Shown in pieces: positions 49,895 through 57,170 of a DNA stretch of 64,000 nucleotides. Origin of the DNA: Collinsella sp. (GTDB lineage: Bacteria; Actinomycetota; Coriobacteriia; Coriobacteriales; Coriobacteriaceae); the NCBI GenBank assembly GCA_019419545.1, contig DXZT01000036.1:4888-68887 (forward strand), given 5' to 3'. A model generated the notes under the pieces. The model had not been told where the DNA came from. It was given only the letters and a program-made list of their open reading frames with translations, and made no database searches. Position 1 is the stretch's first letter; every line of letters starts with the position of its first letter. Position numbers and translations under genes: made by a program.

Positions 49895-51844
49895 ATGGAG
49901 TCCTCCGCCTACCCGATGCTCTTTAGTCCGATCAAGGTCGGTACGACCGAGGTCAAGAACCGCGTCTTTATGCCGCCGGTGTCCACCAACCTGGCCGATC
50001 ATGGCTATGTGACCGACGACTTGGTCGATCATTACCGTGCCCGCGCCAAGGGCGGCGTGGGCCTCATCATTACCGAGGTCGTGACGGTCGAGCCCACCTA
50101 TACCTATCTGCCGGGTGACATGTGCTGCTACGACGACACGTTTATCCCTGGCTGGGAAAAGCTCGCCGCCGCCGTGCATGAGTATGGCTGCAAGATCATG
50201 CCGCAGCTCTTTCACCCCGCCTACATGGCCTTTAACATTCCGGGCACGCCGCGCCTGATCGCTCCGTCCTTCGTGGGACCGTCCTATGCCCGTGAGGCAC
50301 CGCGTCCCATCACGGTCGACGAGATTCACGAGCTCACGCATCAGTTTGGCGACGCTGCCGTGCGTATGCAGAAGGCCGGTGTCGATGGCGTCGAGGTCCA
50401 TGCGGCGCACGCCCACGGCATGCTCGGCGGTTTCTTGACCCCGCTCTATAACAAGCGTACCGATGAGTACGGCGGCTCGCTCGACGCCCGCATGCGCTTT
50501 TTGCTCGAGGTCATCGCCGAGATTCGCGAGCGCTGCGGCAAGGACTTTATCATCGACGTCCGCATCTCGGGCGATGAGTACACCGATGGCGGTCTGACCC
50601 TCAACGACATGATCTACGTCTCGCGTCGCCTGGAGAAGGCCGGCGTCGACATGATTCATGTGTCGGGCGGCACCACCATCAAGCGCGGCTCCGCAATTCC
50701 CGCCGCCGGTACCCAGCAGGCCTCGCATGCCGCCTGCTCGCGCGAGATCAAAAAGCACGTCAACATTCCCGTCGCCACCGTCGGACGTATCAACGAGGCC
50801 TGGATCGCCGAGGAGCTGATCGAGGACGGCGCTGCCGACATATGCATGATGGGCCGCGCCAATCTGTGCGATGCCGAGTTCTGCAACAAAGCCGCTGCCG
50901 GCAACGCCGATGATATCCGTCCCTGCATTGGCTGCCTGCGCTGCCTGAACGGCATTATGTTTGGCAAGCGCATCTCCTGCACCGTCAACCCGGACGTGGA
51001 GCGCGACGAGGCCGGCTACGAGCCTGCCGCCGAGGCCAAGAACGTGCTCGTTGTGGGCGCTGGTCCTGCGGGCATGGAGGCAGCCTACATTGCCGCCAAG
51101 CGCGGCCACAACGTGGTGCTCGTGGATAAGCAGGATGAGCCGGGCGGCGAGATGCGCATCGCAGCCGTTCCGCCGGCAAAGCAGGAGCTCACCCGCGTGA
51201 TCAAGTATCAGTACCGTCGCCTGGCCGAGGCCGGCGTGAAGTGCGTATTTGGCACCGAGCTTACTGCCGAGGACATTCAGCGTGACTACGCGGGTTACGA
51301 GGTCGTCCTGACTTATGGCGCCGAGCCCATCGCTCCGGCCTTTATGAAGGGCTTTAAGCAGGTTATGACGGCCGACGACCTGCTGGGTGGCAAGGCTTTC
51401 CCGGGTAAGAAGATCGTCGTCGTGGGCGGCGGCACCGTCGGCTGCGAGACGGCAGATTACCTGGCCCCGCTGGTCAATGACCTCTCGCCGGCCAACCGCG
51501 ATGTCACCGTTATCGAGATGACCAAGACGCTCGCCGCCAACGAGGGTGGCGCCGGTCGCGCGGTGCTCATCACGCGCATGCTCTCCAAGGGCGTCCACGT
51601 GCTGACCGAGGCCAAGGTGACCGAGATCACAGAGGACACCATCAGTTACGAAAAGGACGGCGAGGTCCACACCATCACCGGTGCCGATACGCTGGTGCTT
51701 GCCATGGGCTATCGTCCCAATACCAAGTTGGCCGACGACCTTGCTGCAGCCGGCGTTACCACCCACGTGTTGGGTGATGCCAACAAGTGCGGCAACATCC
51801 GCGACGCCATCGGCGACGGCTACAAGATTGCTTGCGAGCTCTAG
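49895..51844 (+). CDS. Flavin/FeS NADH-dependent reductase (2,4-dienoyl-CoA reductase/BaiCD type)
   Basis: A 649-residue multidomain oxidoreductase. The N-terminal old-yellow-enzyme TIM barrel (NRVFMPPVSTN, HAAHAHGMLGGFLTPLYNKRTDEYGGS, catalytic-region YGGSLDARMRF) carries FMN. A 4Fe-4S motif follows (CIGCLRCLNGIMFGKRISC, C-x2-C-x3-C-x11-C), then an FAD domain (VLVVGAGPAGMEAAYIAAKRG) with an inserted NAD(P)H domain (IVVVGGGTVGCETADYLA). This architecture serves reduction of enoates, dienoyl-CoA or bile-acid-type enones in anaerobes; the substrate is not evident. GAAAGGA precedes the ATG. It is monocistronic. Confidence 0.9.
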   Translation: MESSAYPMLFSPIKVGTTEVKNRVFMPPVSTNLADHGYVTDDLVDHYRARAKGGVGLIITEVVTVEPTYTYLPGDMCCYDDTFIPGWEKLAAAVHEYGCKIMPQLFHPAYMAFNIPGTPRLIAPSFVGPSYAREAPRPITVDEIHELTHQFGDAAVRMQKAGVDGVEVHAAHAHGMLGGFLTPLYNKRTDEYGGSLDARMRFLLEVIAEIRERCGKDFIIDVRISGDEYTDGGLTLNDMIYVSRRLEKAGVDMIHVSGGTTIKRGSAIPAAGTQQASHAACSREIKKHVNIPVATVGRINEAWIAEELIEDGAADICMMGRANLCDAEFCNKAAAGNADDIRPCIGCLRCLNGIMFGKRISCTVNPDVERDEAGYEPAAEAKNVLVVGAGPAGMEAAYIAAKRGHNVVLVDKQDEPGGEMRIAAVPPAKQELTRVIKYQYRRLAEAGVKCVFGTELTAEDIQRDYAGYEVVLTYGAEPIAPAFMKGFKQVMTADDLLGGKAFPGKKIVVVGGGTVGCETADYLAPLVNDLSPANRDVTVIEMTKTLAANEGGAGRAVLITRMLSKGVHVLTEAKVTEITEDTISYEKDGEVHTITGADTLVLAMGYRPNTKLADDLAAAGVTTHVLGDANKCGNIRDAIGDGYKIACEL

Positions 51845-51861
51845 TCAACCCCTTGGTGCGT

Positions 51862-51908
51862 GGGGACAGGTTACTTTGCACCAACTTGGTGCATGTAAAC
51901 CTGGCCCC
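51862..51908 (+). repeat. GGGGACAGGTT hairpin
   Basis: GGGGACAGGTT...TTGCACCA and TGGTGCA...AACCTGGCCCC form an interrupted hairpin of about 20 pairs, 18 bp after the reductase stop. The GGGGACAG head is typical of REP-like palindromes. Confidence 0.65.
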
Positions 51909-51917
51909 ATTGCACTA

Positions 51918-51958
51918 TTTGATAAAACGCAAGCGGCCGCCGCTTGCGTTTTATCAAA
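51918..51958 (+). repeat. 19-bp perfect hairpin
   Basis: TTTGATAAAACGCAAGCGG (51918-51936) pairs completely with 51940-51958 around CCG. It precedes the remnant gene on the minus strand and may be its terminator in that direction. Confidence 0.75.
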
Positions 51959-51977
51959 GAAAGATCATTGTCGAGCC

Positions 51978-52224
51978 TTAAATGCCTTTTGTCTGTGCGT
52001 CCTCTGCAATCATGTTGCGGTTGTAGACCGGGTGCAGATACATCGCATCGTGAGCGGCGGTGGGGTTGCGCGCCTCGATGGCGCCGGCCACACCGTGGTG
52101 CGTGCGGATGGTCTCCTCGACGAGCTTTTTTGCCCGTTACGTCGATAAAGAGGGGAGCGGATGCCTTGAGCACACCCATCGGACGGGTAACGACGAGGTT
52201 GCCGCCATCCCAGGGCGGCTTCAT
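51978..52224 (-). pseudogene. Remnant of an FCD-domain (GntR/FadR) regulator
   Basis: Read on the minus strand, the stretch encodes a start segment (PMGVLKASAPLFIDVTGKK) and, after a frame change near the KK codons, VEETIRTHHGVAGAIEARNP followed by TAAHDAMYLHPVYNRNMIAE before a stop at 51978. The second part is the last helix pair of an FCD ligand domain. The DNA-binding domain is missing and the frame is broken, so it is not functional. An intact GntR/FCD regulator lies at 54302-54994, but the two are not close copies. Confidence 0.6.
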
Positions 52225-52274
52225 GGAATAGCGCCCGTACGCATCGAATTTCTCCTCTCATAGATGTGCGGCAC

Positions 52275-52313
52275 AAAGAGCCCCGAGTTCATACTGAGCT
52301 CGGTGCTCTTTTC
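52275..52313 (+). terminator. Hairpin with T-run upstream of the AlbA_2 gene
   Basis: AAAGAGCCCCGAG and CTCGGTGCTCTTT pair with one mismatch and are followed by TCG. It may end transcription arriving from the left, or on the minus strand. Confidence 0.6.
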
Positions 52314-52412
52314 GTTTGGATTGCAGGCGTATTGACAGACGAAAACAGTCTGTGTCCGGTATTGAGCCATACGAAAGCGAAATTATGCGTCTTAATTCCG
52401 TACGCAAATAAA

Positions 52413-52470
52413 GACGAAAACCATTTGCGTCTTGGATAAATCAGTACGCAAACGGTTTTCGTCTTATAAT
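52413..52470 (+). promoter_or_regulatory. Promoter with palindromic operator of the AlbA_2/HATPase gene
   Basis: GACGAAAACCATTTGCGT (52413-52430) and its complement at 52446-52463 differ at one pair and enclose 15 bp. The right arm runs into a perfect TATAAT (52465-52470), so a bound protein would cover the -35 region. GACGAAAAC also occurs at 52338, and TACGCAAA at 52400 and 52445, giving additional half-sites. Confidence 0.6.
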
Positions 52471-52507
52471 ACGGTTATGAATGGTACGAAACGAGAGGGT
52501 TGTGCAT

Positions 52508-53761
52508 ATGGTTGTTAGAGAGAGCCCTACAGTCGAATACAAGGAAAGCGTTACGCCGACGTTTCTTAAAACGGTGAGCGCCTATGCAAACTACGGGACG
52601 GGCAAGATTGAGTTTGGCGTTGATGACGAGGGCGTGGCTGTCGGCCTTGCGGATCCGGTCGCAGAGTGTCTCCGCATCGAGAACATGATTAATGACAGCT
52701 TGGACCCCGCTCCCCGTTACACGCTCGAGCCCGATGAGAAACACGGGACCGTAATCCTTACGGTTTATGAGGGCCAGGACAAGCCCTATCGAAGCAAGGG
52801 AAAGGCCTACAGGCGAAACGATTCGGCAACGGTGGAGGTCGACCGGTTTGAGTATGGCAGGCTGACGCTCGAAGGCAGCAACGTAACGTTCGACGCGCTC
52901 ACGTCGGCTCGCCAGGACCTGAGTTTTCACACGCTCGAGCATAAGTGTGTTGAACATCTTGGCATTTCTGAACTAACGTTGGATATTATGCGCACGCTTC
53001 GCTTGCTCGGCAAGGACGGCTATACCAACGCTGCGGCGATTTTGGCGGATAAGAATGATTTTCCGGGCATCGATTGCGTCCGTTTTGGTGATACCGAGGA
53101 TGTGATCTTGGATCGCGAGACGGCGACAAATGTATCCGCAATTGAGCAGGCGGACAGGGCGGTGGCTATGTTTGCACGCTACTACCGTTATGAGCGTATT
53201 GAAGGGATGGAGCGCGTCCAAACCGATCGAATTCCTCTTGAGGCATTCCGCGAAGCTGTTGCAAACGCTTTGGTGCATCGGACGTGGGACGTTCGAGCGA
53301 ACGTTCAAATTGCCCTGTACGATGATCGTGTCGTTGTGACCTCCCCCGGATCGCTGCCCGCCGGTTTGACGACGGAACAATACCTGTATGGGCAGATATC
53401 CGTGCTCAGAAACCCCATCGTTGCAGAGACCTTCTTAAAGCTGGATTACATCGAGAAATTTGGTACGGGAATCGCGCGCATTAGACGTGCCTATCGCGAT
53501 TCGATTAATCAACCAATTTTTGATGTTCGCGGTGGCATGGTGGCCGTCACATTGCCCGTTACCGATGCCTTTGAAGGGTCCGAGGAAGAGGCCCAGGTTC
53601 TCAAGGCCTTGTCGGGCGGGCGAATTATGTCGCGAAGCGAGATTGAAAAACAGACGGGGCTGAGCCGCATGCGGACGTTGGCGGCACTCGAATCTCTGCT
53701 TGAACGGAATGCAATCGTAAGGCAGGGAACCGGGCGGGCCACGAAATACGAGCGCTCATAG
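52508..53761 (+). CDS. AlbA_2 (Schlafen-like) plus HATPase_c_4 predicted regulator
   Basis: A 417-residue protein. The N-terminal AlbA_2/Schlafen domain shows EYKESVTPTFLKTVSAYANYGTGKIEFGVDDEG. An HATPase_c_4 region follows (IPLEAFREAVANALVHRTWD, VTSPGSLPAGLTTEQYL, EKFGTGIARIRRAY), and a C-terminal winged helix (ALSGGRIMSRSEIEKQTGLSRMRT spans it) ends the chain. Such proteins are treated as putative transcriptional regulators, often near mobile or defence genes. ATG 52508 has GAGAGGG 8 bp upstream; the ATG at 52481 would be only about 10 bp from the -10 box. A palindrome over its promoter suggests autoregulation. Confidence 0.87.
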   Translation: MVVRESPTVEYKESVTPTFLKTVSAYANYGTGKIEFGVDDEGVAVGLADPVAECLRIENMINDSLDPAPRYTLEPDEKHGTVILTVYEGQDKPYRSKGKAYRRNDSATVEVDRFEYGRLTLEGSNVTFDALTSARQDLSFHTLEHKCVEHLGISELTLDIMRTLRLLGKDGYTNAAAILADKNDFPGIDCVRFGDTEDVILDRETATNVSAIEQADRAVAMFARYYRYERIEGMERVQTDRIPLEAFREAVANALVHRTWDVRANVQIALYDDRVVVTSPGSLPAGLTTEQYLYGQISVLRNPIVAETFLKLDYIEKFGTGIARIRRAYRDSINQPIFDVRGGMVAVTLPVTDAFEGSEEEAQVLKALSGGRIMSRSEIEKQTGLSRMRTLAALESLLERNAIVRQGTGRATKYERS

Positions 53762-53786
53762 TCCAAAAGAGCCATGGTACAAGACG

Positions 53787-53818
53787 GACCCCAAGCCAGC
53801 GTTGGCTTGGGGTCTGTT
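53787..53818 (+). terminator. Terminator after the AlbA_2 gene
   Basis: GACCCCAAGCCA and TGGCTTGGGGTC form a 12-bp stem with a short loop and are followed by TGTTAT. Confidence 0.75.
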
Positions 53819-53849
53819 ATATCCCGGATGGTAACGGGCCGATTATTGT

Positions 53850-53953
53850 CAAGTTATAGCAAAGTATAGCGACGTACAGCAAAGTATAGTGAAATATGGC
53901 AAGCCGTATAGCGCGCCTTGATTATCAACCCTTGATTATCAACCGTCCGTATT
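53850..53953. repeat. Short direct repeats in AT-rich intergenic DNA
   Basis: GCAAAGTATAG occurs twice at a 22-bp spacing (53857 and 53879 region), with a looser third TAGTGAAATATGG; just downstream CTTGATTATCAACC is repeated in tandem (about 53918-53944). No gene is visible. Confidence 0.5.
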
Positions 53954-54018
53954 TCACATCAACTTATAACAGGCTCGGGGTGCCAATTTGGGGTGCGGTA
54001 GTGCTGCGTCACGAAAAG

Positions 54019-54156
54019 GGCCTATCTACTACGTTTAAGCCGCAGGGGTCAACCATAGTCGGCTTTTTCGAAAATCGACAAGCTGTCTACCTGCGGTTTT
54101 GTTTTCACGGTTTTCGGTATGGCCGAGGCTATCCGTGTTAACGTAGTAGATGGGCC
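54019..54156. repeat. Structured 138-bp repeat-like element
   Basis: GGCCTATCTACTACGTT (54019-54035 region) and AACGTAGTAGATGGGCC (54140-54156) are inverted arms with one mismatch. Inside lie CCGCAGG/CCTGCGG (54040 and 54092) and TCGGCTTTTTCGAAAATCGA. The small plus-strand frame across it (81 codons) has no ribosome site and looks like a by-product. The layered symmetry resembles a non-autonomous repeat. Confidence 0.6.
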
Positions 54157-54301
54157 ACTTTTGTGGCAAGGGGGCCGATCTGCGGGCCAGGGTGGCTAAA
54201 AGAGCCCCGTCCCAAAAAGACTGATTGGGAGCTGGGGCGTGTCGATGAGATAGTATTACGTGATGAAATTCGACAAACCGTGGGCTTCATCCGAGGGCTT
54301 T

Positions 54302-54994
54302 ATGGAACAACACCAGCATTATCAGAGCCTGCAAGACCAGGCATACAACGCATTGCGCTCCAAGATCATCTATGCCGAGCTCAAGCCTGGCACGCGCCTT
54401 TCGGCGATTGGTCTGGAAAAGGAGACGGGAATCGGGCGCACGCCCATTCGCGAGTCTTTTGTGCGCCTGCGTGAGCAGGAGCTGGTGGAAACGCGTCCCA
54501 AGAGTGGTACCTACGTCTCTAAGATCAGCATGGAACACGCCGAGAATGCCTGTTTCTTGCGCGAGAAACTCGAAAGAAGCGTACTCATTAAATGTTGTTC
54601 GGCTGCCACGCCCGAGCAAAAGCATCGGCTCGAGCAGATTCTTGCCGAGTCCGAGTCGCTCGACCATAGCGAGACGCGTCGCTTTTTCGACTTGGATAAC
54701 CTGTTTCATGAGACGTGTTTTGAGATTGCCGGTCGTCACATGCTGTGGGATTGGATGAAGAGCGTCAACACGCATTTTGAGCGATATAACTGGTTGCGTA
54801 TGGTGTCGCAGGATCTGGATTGGGAGCCGATTCGTCGACAACATCGTCGGATTCTCGAGGCCATTAAGAGGGGCGATACCGACACGGCGAGCTACCTGGC
54901 AGAGACGCACTTGCACCTGATGCCCGAGGAGCAGGGCCCGGTTATCGCCTTGCATCCCGACTATTTCGAGCTGTCCAAAGACTCGTCTATCTAG
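54302..54994 (+). CDS. GntR-family regulator with FCD domain
   Basis: A 230-residue regulator. The N-terminal winged helix is typical (LQDQAYNALRSKIIYAELKP, then TGIGRTPIRESFVRLREQELVE), followed by an all-helical FCD ligand domain with the metal-binding His set (FHETCFEIAGRHMLWDW, RRQHRRILEAIKRGD, ETHLHLM). ATG 54302 is chosen because the chain starts close to the HTH as in relatives and CGAGGG precedes it; GTG 54260 would add 14 residues. It is next to a LacI-type regulator in the same orientation, with no metabolic gene nearby to suggest the ligand. Confidence 0.87.
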   Translation: MEQHQHYQSLQDQAYNALRSKIIYAELKPGTRLSAIGLEKETGIGRTPIRESFVRLREQELVETRPKSGTYVSKISMEHAENACFLREKLERSVLIKCCSAATPEQKHRLEQILAESESLDHSETRRFFDLDNLFHETCFEIAGRHMLWDWMKSVNTHFERYNWLRMVSQDLDWEPIRRQHRRILEAIKRGDTDTASYLAETHLHLMPEEQGPVIALHPDYFELSKDSSI

Positions 54995-55044
54995 CCCATC
55001 ACCGCATCTGCTCGAGACGCAAAAACGATGCTGCTCACCTACAG

Positions 55045-55057
55045 CGTTTTGCAAGCG
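55045..55057 (+). promoter_or_regulatory. Possible LacI-type operator
   Basis: CGTTTTGCAAGCG is an imperfect palindrome with the TTGCAA-like centre seen in LacI-family operators. It lies 62 bp before the LacI-type gene and just upstream of a TAAAAT hexamer, fitting autoregulation. Confidence 0.3.
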
Positions 55058-55119
55058 AGATTTTTAAAAAAATGCCTAAAATGGCTCAGACTGCCGACAA
55101 TTGGGAAACGGGGTACGCT

Positions 55120-56142
55120 ATGGCGCAGATGAGAATCAAGGACATTGCCGCCGAGGCAGGCGTGAGCCCGGCCACGGTCTCGCGCTATCTCAACAACCGC
55201 CCCGGGCAGATGACCGAGGAAACCCGCGCTCGCATCGCGGCGGTTATCGAGCGTACCGGCTATCGCCCACGTGCCGCCGCGCGCAATCTGCGCAGCTCGC
55301 GTACCAATCTCATCGGCGTGATCTTGGCCGACATCACCAACCCGTTTTCGTGCGCCATGCTCGAGGGTCTTTCCGTCAGCGCTGCCGCGCGCGGCTGCTC
55401 GCTCATGACGGCCATTAGCGGCAGCGACCCCGCAAAGGAAGCAGAGTCGCTCACCAGGCTTATCGATGCCGGCGTGGACGGCCTGGTCGTCAACACCTGC
55501 GGCGGCAATGACGAGGCGATTGCCGTGGCTGCGGGACGCCTGCCCGTCGTGCTGCTCGACCGCGATGTTGCCGACGGCGGTGTCGATCTGGTGACCTCCA
55601 ACAACCGTGAGCTGGTCGCCGGCCTGGTAGACGCCTTGGCCTCTGCGGGCAGCGAGCGCCTGTGCCTGCTCACCGAGGCAAGCGACGACAGCCCCGTGCG
55701 TCGCGAGCGCGCCGAGGCCTTTGCCGGCGAGCTCTCGCGTCGCGGCCTGGCCGGCGAGGTCGTCACCCTGGCCGACGGTGGCGCCACGGGCGTCGGCCGC
55801 CTGGACGAGGCCATTCGCGAGTACGCAGGTAGAAAGCTCGGCCTTATCGCCGCCAACGGCTTGGTCTTTCTGCACCTGACCGAGGCGCTGGCACATCTTG
55901 GTCCCTCGCTGCCGGAGGGTCTCAAGATCGCGACGTTTGACGATTATCCCTGGAACCACGTGCTCTTTGGCGGTGTGACCACGGCCGCGCAGGACACCGT
56001 CGCCATTGCCGAGCGCGTAGTCGAGCGTCTGTCCGAGCGCATCGATGTGGTCACCACCACGGTGGGCGAGGCCGCAAGGCTGGCTCCCAAGCGCATCGAG
56101 ATACCCGGCCACATCGAACACCGCGCTTCGACCTCGCGCTAA
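55120..56142 (+). CDS. LacI-family transcriptional regulator
   Basis: A 340-residue repressor-type protein. The HTH is clear (RIKDIAAEAGVSPATVSRYL) with the hinge helix after YRPRAAARNLRSSRT. The periplasmic-binding-protein-like sugar domain follows (LIGVILADITNPFSCAMLEGL, IDAGVDGLVVN, FDDYPWNHVLFGGVTT). The last feature resembles D-fructose/gluconate-type regulators (KdgR-like DDYPW). ATG 55120 is used; the in-frame ATG at 55129 is possible. No sugar genes are adjacent, so it regulates genes elsewhere or itself. Confidence 0.9.
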   Translation: MAQMRIKDIAAEAGVSPATVSRYLNNRPGQMTEETRARIAAVIERTGYRPRAAARNLRSSRTNLIGVILADITNPFSCAMLEGLSVSAAARGCSLMTAISGSDPAKEAESLTRLIDAGVDGLVVNTCGGNDEAIAVAAGRLPVVLLDRDVADGGVDLVTSNNRELVAGLVDALASAGSERLCLLTEASDDSPVRRERAEAFAGELSRRGLAGEVVTLADGGATGVGRLDEAIREYAGRKLGLIAANGLVFLHLTEALAHLGPSLPEGLKIATFDDYPWNHVLFGGVTTAAQDTVAIAERVVERLSERIDVVTTTVGEAARLAPKRIEIPGHIEHRASTSR

Positions 56143-56155
56143 TCTGTGTGATAAT
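56127..56155 (+). promoter_or_regulatory. Promoter of the toxin-antitoxin pair
   Basis: TTCGAC (56127-56132), a 17-bp spacer and GATAAT (56150-56155) start within the end of the LacI gene. An AT-rich stretch with dyad-like TGTGATAAT...TGTCATACA follows and could bind the ribbon-helix-helix antitoxin. Confidence 0.45.
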
Positions 56156-56184
56156 ATATAGACAATGTCATACAGGAGGTATCC

Positions 56185-56679
56185 ATGGCTGCGTCTGTGC
56201 TGAGTGTGCGAGTGGACTCGTCAATTAAAGACTCATTTGCCGAGCTGTGCGAAGAGCTCGGCATGACTTCGTCCGTTGCGGTCAATATGTTCATGAGGCA
56301 GATGTTGCGCGAGCGCTCGCTGCCGTTTGTGCCTTCACTCGGTAAAAGTTCTGTGAGCGAAAGCGCCGCAGCGGGCATTTTGGATACCGCTCAGATTGAG
56401 TCCGCCGTCCGCGAGGCAGCCAGCCTGATTCCCGCCATCAAAACCGTGATCCTATTTGGATCGTATGCCCGTGGCGAGGCACGTGCAGATAGTGATATCG
56501 ACTTGCGTCTCGAAGTCGATCGCGAGCAGGGCTTTGGTCTTTTTGCGTTGTCGGCGTTTGGCGAGGCAGTGCGCAAGGAAACCGGAAGGCAGGTTGATCT
56601 TGTCTCGAGCGATTATCTTGATGACGATCTTGCCGCGGTAATCGAGCGCGAAGGAGTGATCATTTATGATCGCGCGTAA
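56185..56679 (+). CDS. DinJ/RelB-like RHH fused to MNT nucleotidyltransferase (antitoxin)
   Basis: A 164-residue two-domain protein. Residues 5-50 are a DinJ/RelB-type ribbon-helix-helix (LSVRVDSSIKDSFAELCEEL, then SSVAVNMFMRQMLRERSLPF). Residues 75-164 are a minimal nucleotidyltransferase of the MntA family: G92-S93-x10-D104-I-D106 is exactly the GSx10DxD signature, with the third acidic residue D138 in QVDLV. In HepT/MntA modules the MNT protein AMPylates and inactivates the HEPN toxin. Here the added RHH domain would also supply DNA binding for autoregulation. AGGAGGT precedes the ATG; the toxin start overlaps its end by 14 bp. Confidence 0.88.
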   Translation: MAASVLSVRVDSSIKDSFAELCEELGMTSSVAVNMFMRQMLRERSLPFVPSLGKSSVSESAAAGILDTAQIESAVREAASLIPAIKTVILFGSYARGEARADSDIDLRLEVDREQGFGLFALSAFGEAVRKETGRQVDLVSSDYLDDDLAAVIEREGVIIYDRA

Positions 56680-57037
56680 GTCAGACACCCTCCGCGCTCA
56701 AGAGGTCTTGGAGGCCATTTCTGAAACGAACGAGCGCATCAAGGCTTTTGATATCACCGAGGACCAGTTTCTGCATGCTAATGATGTGCGGACGAGGGCG
56801 TTAGCGGACTCCCTTTTGATGTGTGCGCTTAGGGTGACGGAAGAAGCAGGCAAGTTGTCGGAAAGCTCGCAGCGGCTTCATCCCGAAATCGAATGGCGTG
56901 GAATTATCGGCATGAGAAATTACCTCGCGCATGATTACGGCAATGTTGACCGCTCGGTTGTTTGGGATGCAGTGACGATGGAGTTCCCCGTACTGGAACG
57001 AGCCTGTAGGCAAATTGTCTCCGAATCCGAGCGGTAG
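56666..57037 (+). CDS. HepT-like HEPN toxin (DUF86)
   Basis: A 123-residue all-helical HEPN ribonuclease of the HepT family. The active-site motif R84-N-Y-L-A-H89-D-Y91 is the RX4HXY signature, with Arg and His for RNA cleavage and the Tyr that MntA modifies. The start overlaps the antitoxin by 14 bp, giving tight coupling. It is the toxin of a type VII-like module located between a LacI regulator and the glutamine synthetase operon. Confidence 0.9.
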   Translation: MIARKSDTLRAQEVLEAISETNERIKAFDITEDQFLHANDVRTRALADSLLMCALRVTEEAGKLSESSQRLHPEIEWRGIIGMRNYLAHDYGNVDRSVVWDAVTMEFPVLERACRQIVSESER

Positions 57038-57089
57038 CTGTTTGTCACATCCGCCTGTTCGCGCACGTTTTTTGAGCGCTTGATACGCT

Positions 57090-57105
57090 TTAACCCTGCG
57101 GAAAC
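57090..57105 (+). promoter_or_regulatory. GlnR-like box upstream of the glutamine synthetase gene
   Basis: TTAAC-n6-GAAAC matches the actinobacterial GlnR half-site pair gTnAC-n6-GaAAC at nine of ten defined positions (the first g is T, the n is free). It lies 66 bp before the start codon; TAGTAT (57118-57123) downstream could be the -10. Confidence 0.5.
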
Positions 57106-57170
57106 ATTTTTCTGCGATAGTATCTGCGATATAGACCAGTCGAAACCCGCCCGAAAGAAAGGGGAGCGAC

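Noticed and set aside
52010..52276. Intact small regulator on the minus strand after the flavin reductase
   Set aside because: The FCD-like residues are split over two frames and the DNA-binding domain is absent; annotated as a remnant instead.
53896..54141. 81-codon plus-strand frame before the GntR gene
   Set aside because: It spans the inverted-repeat element, has no ribosome binding site and no recognisable fold.
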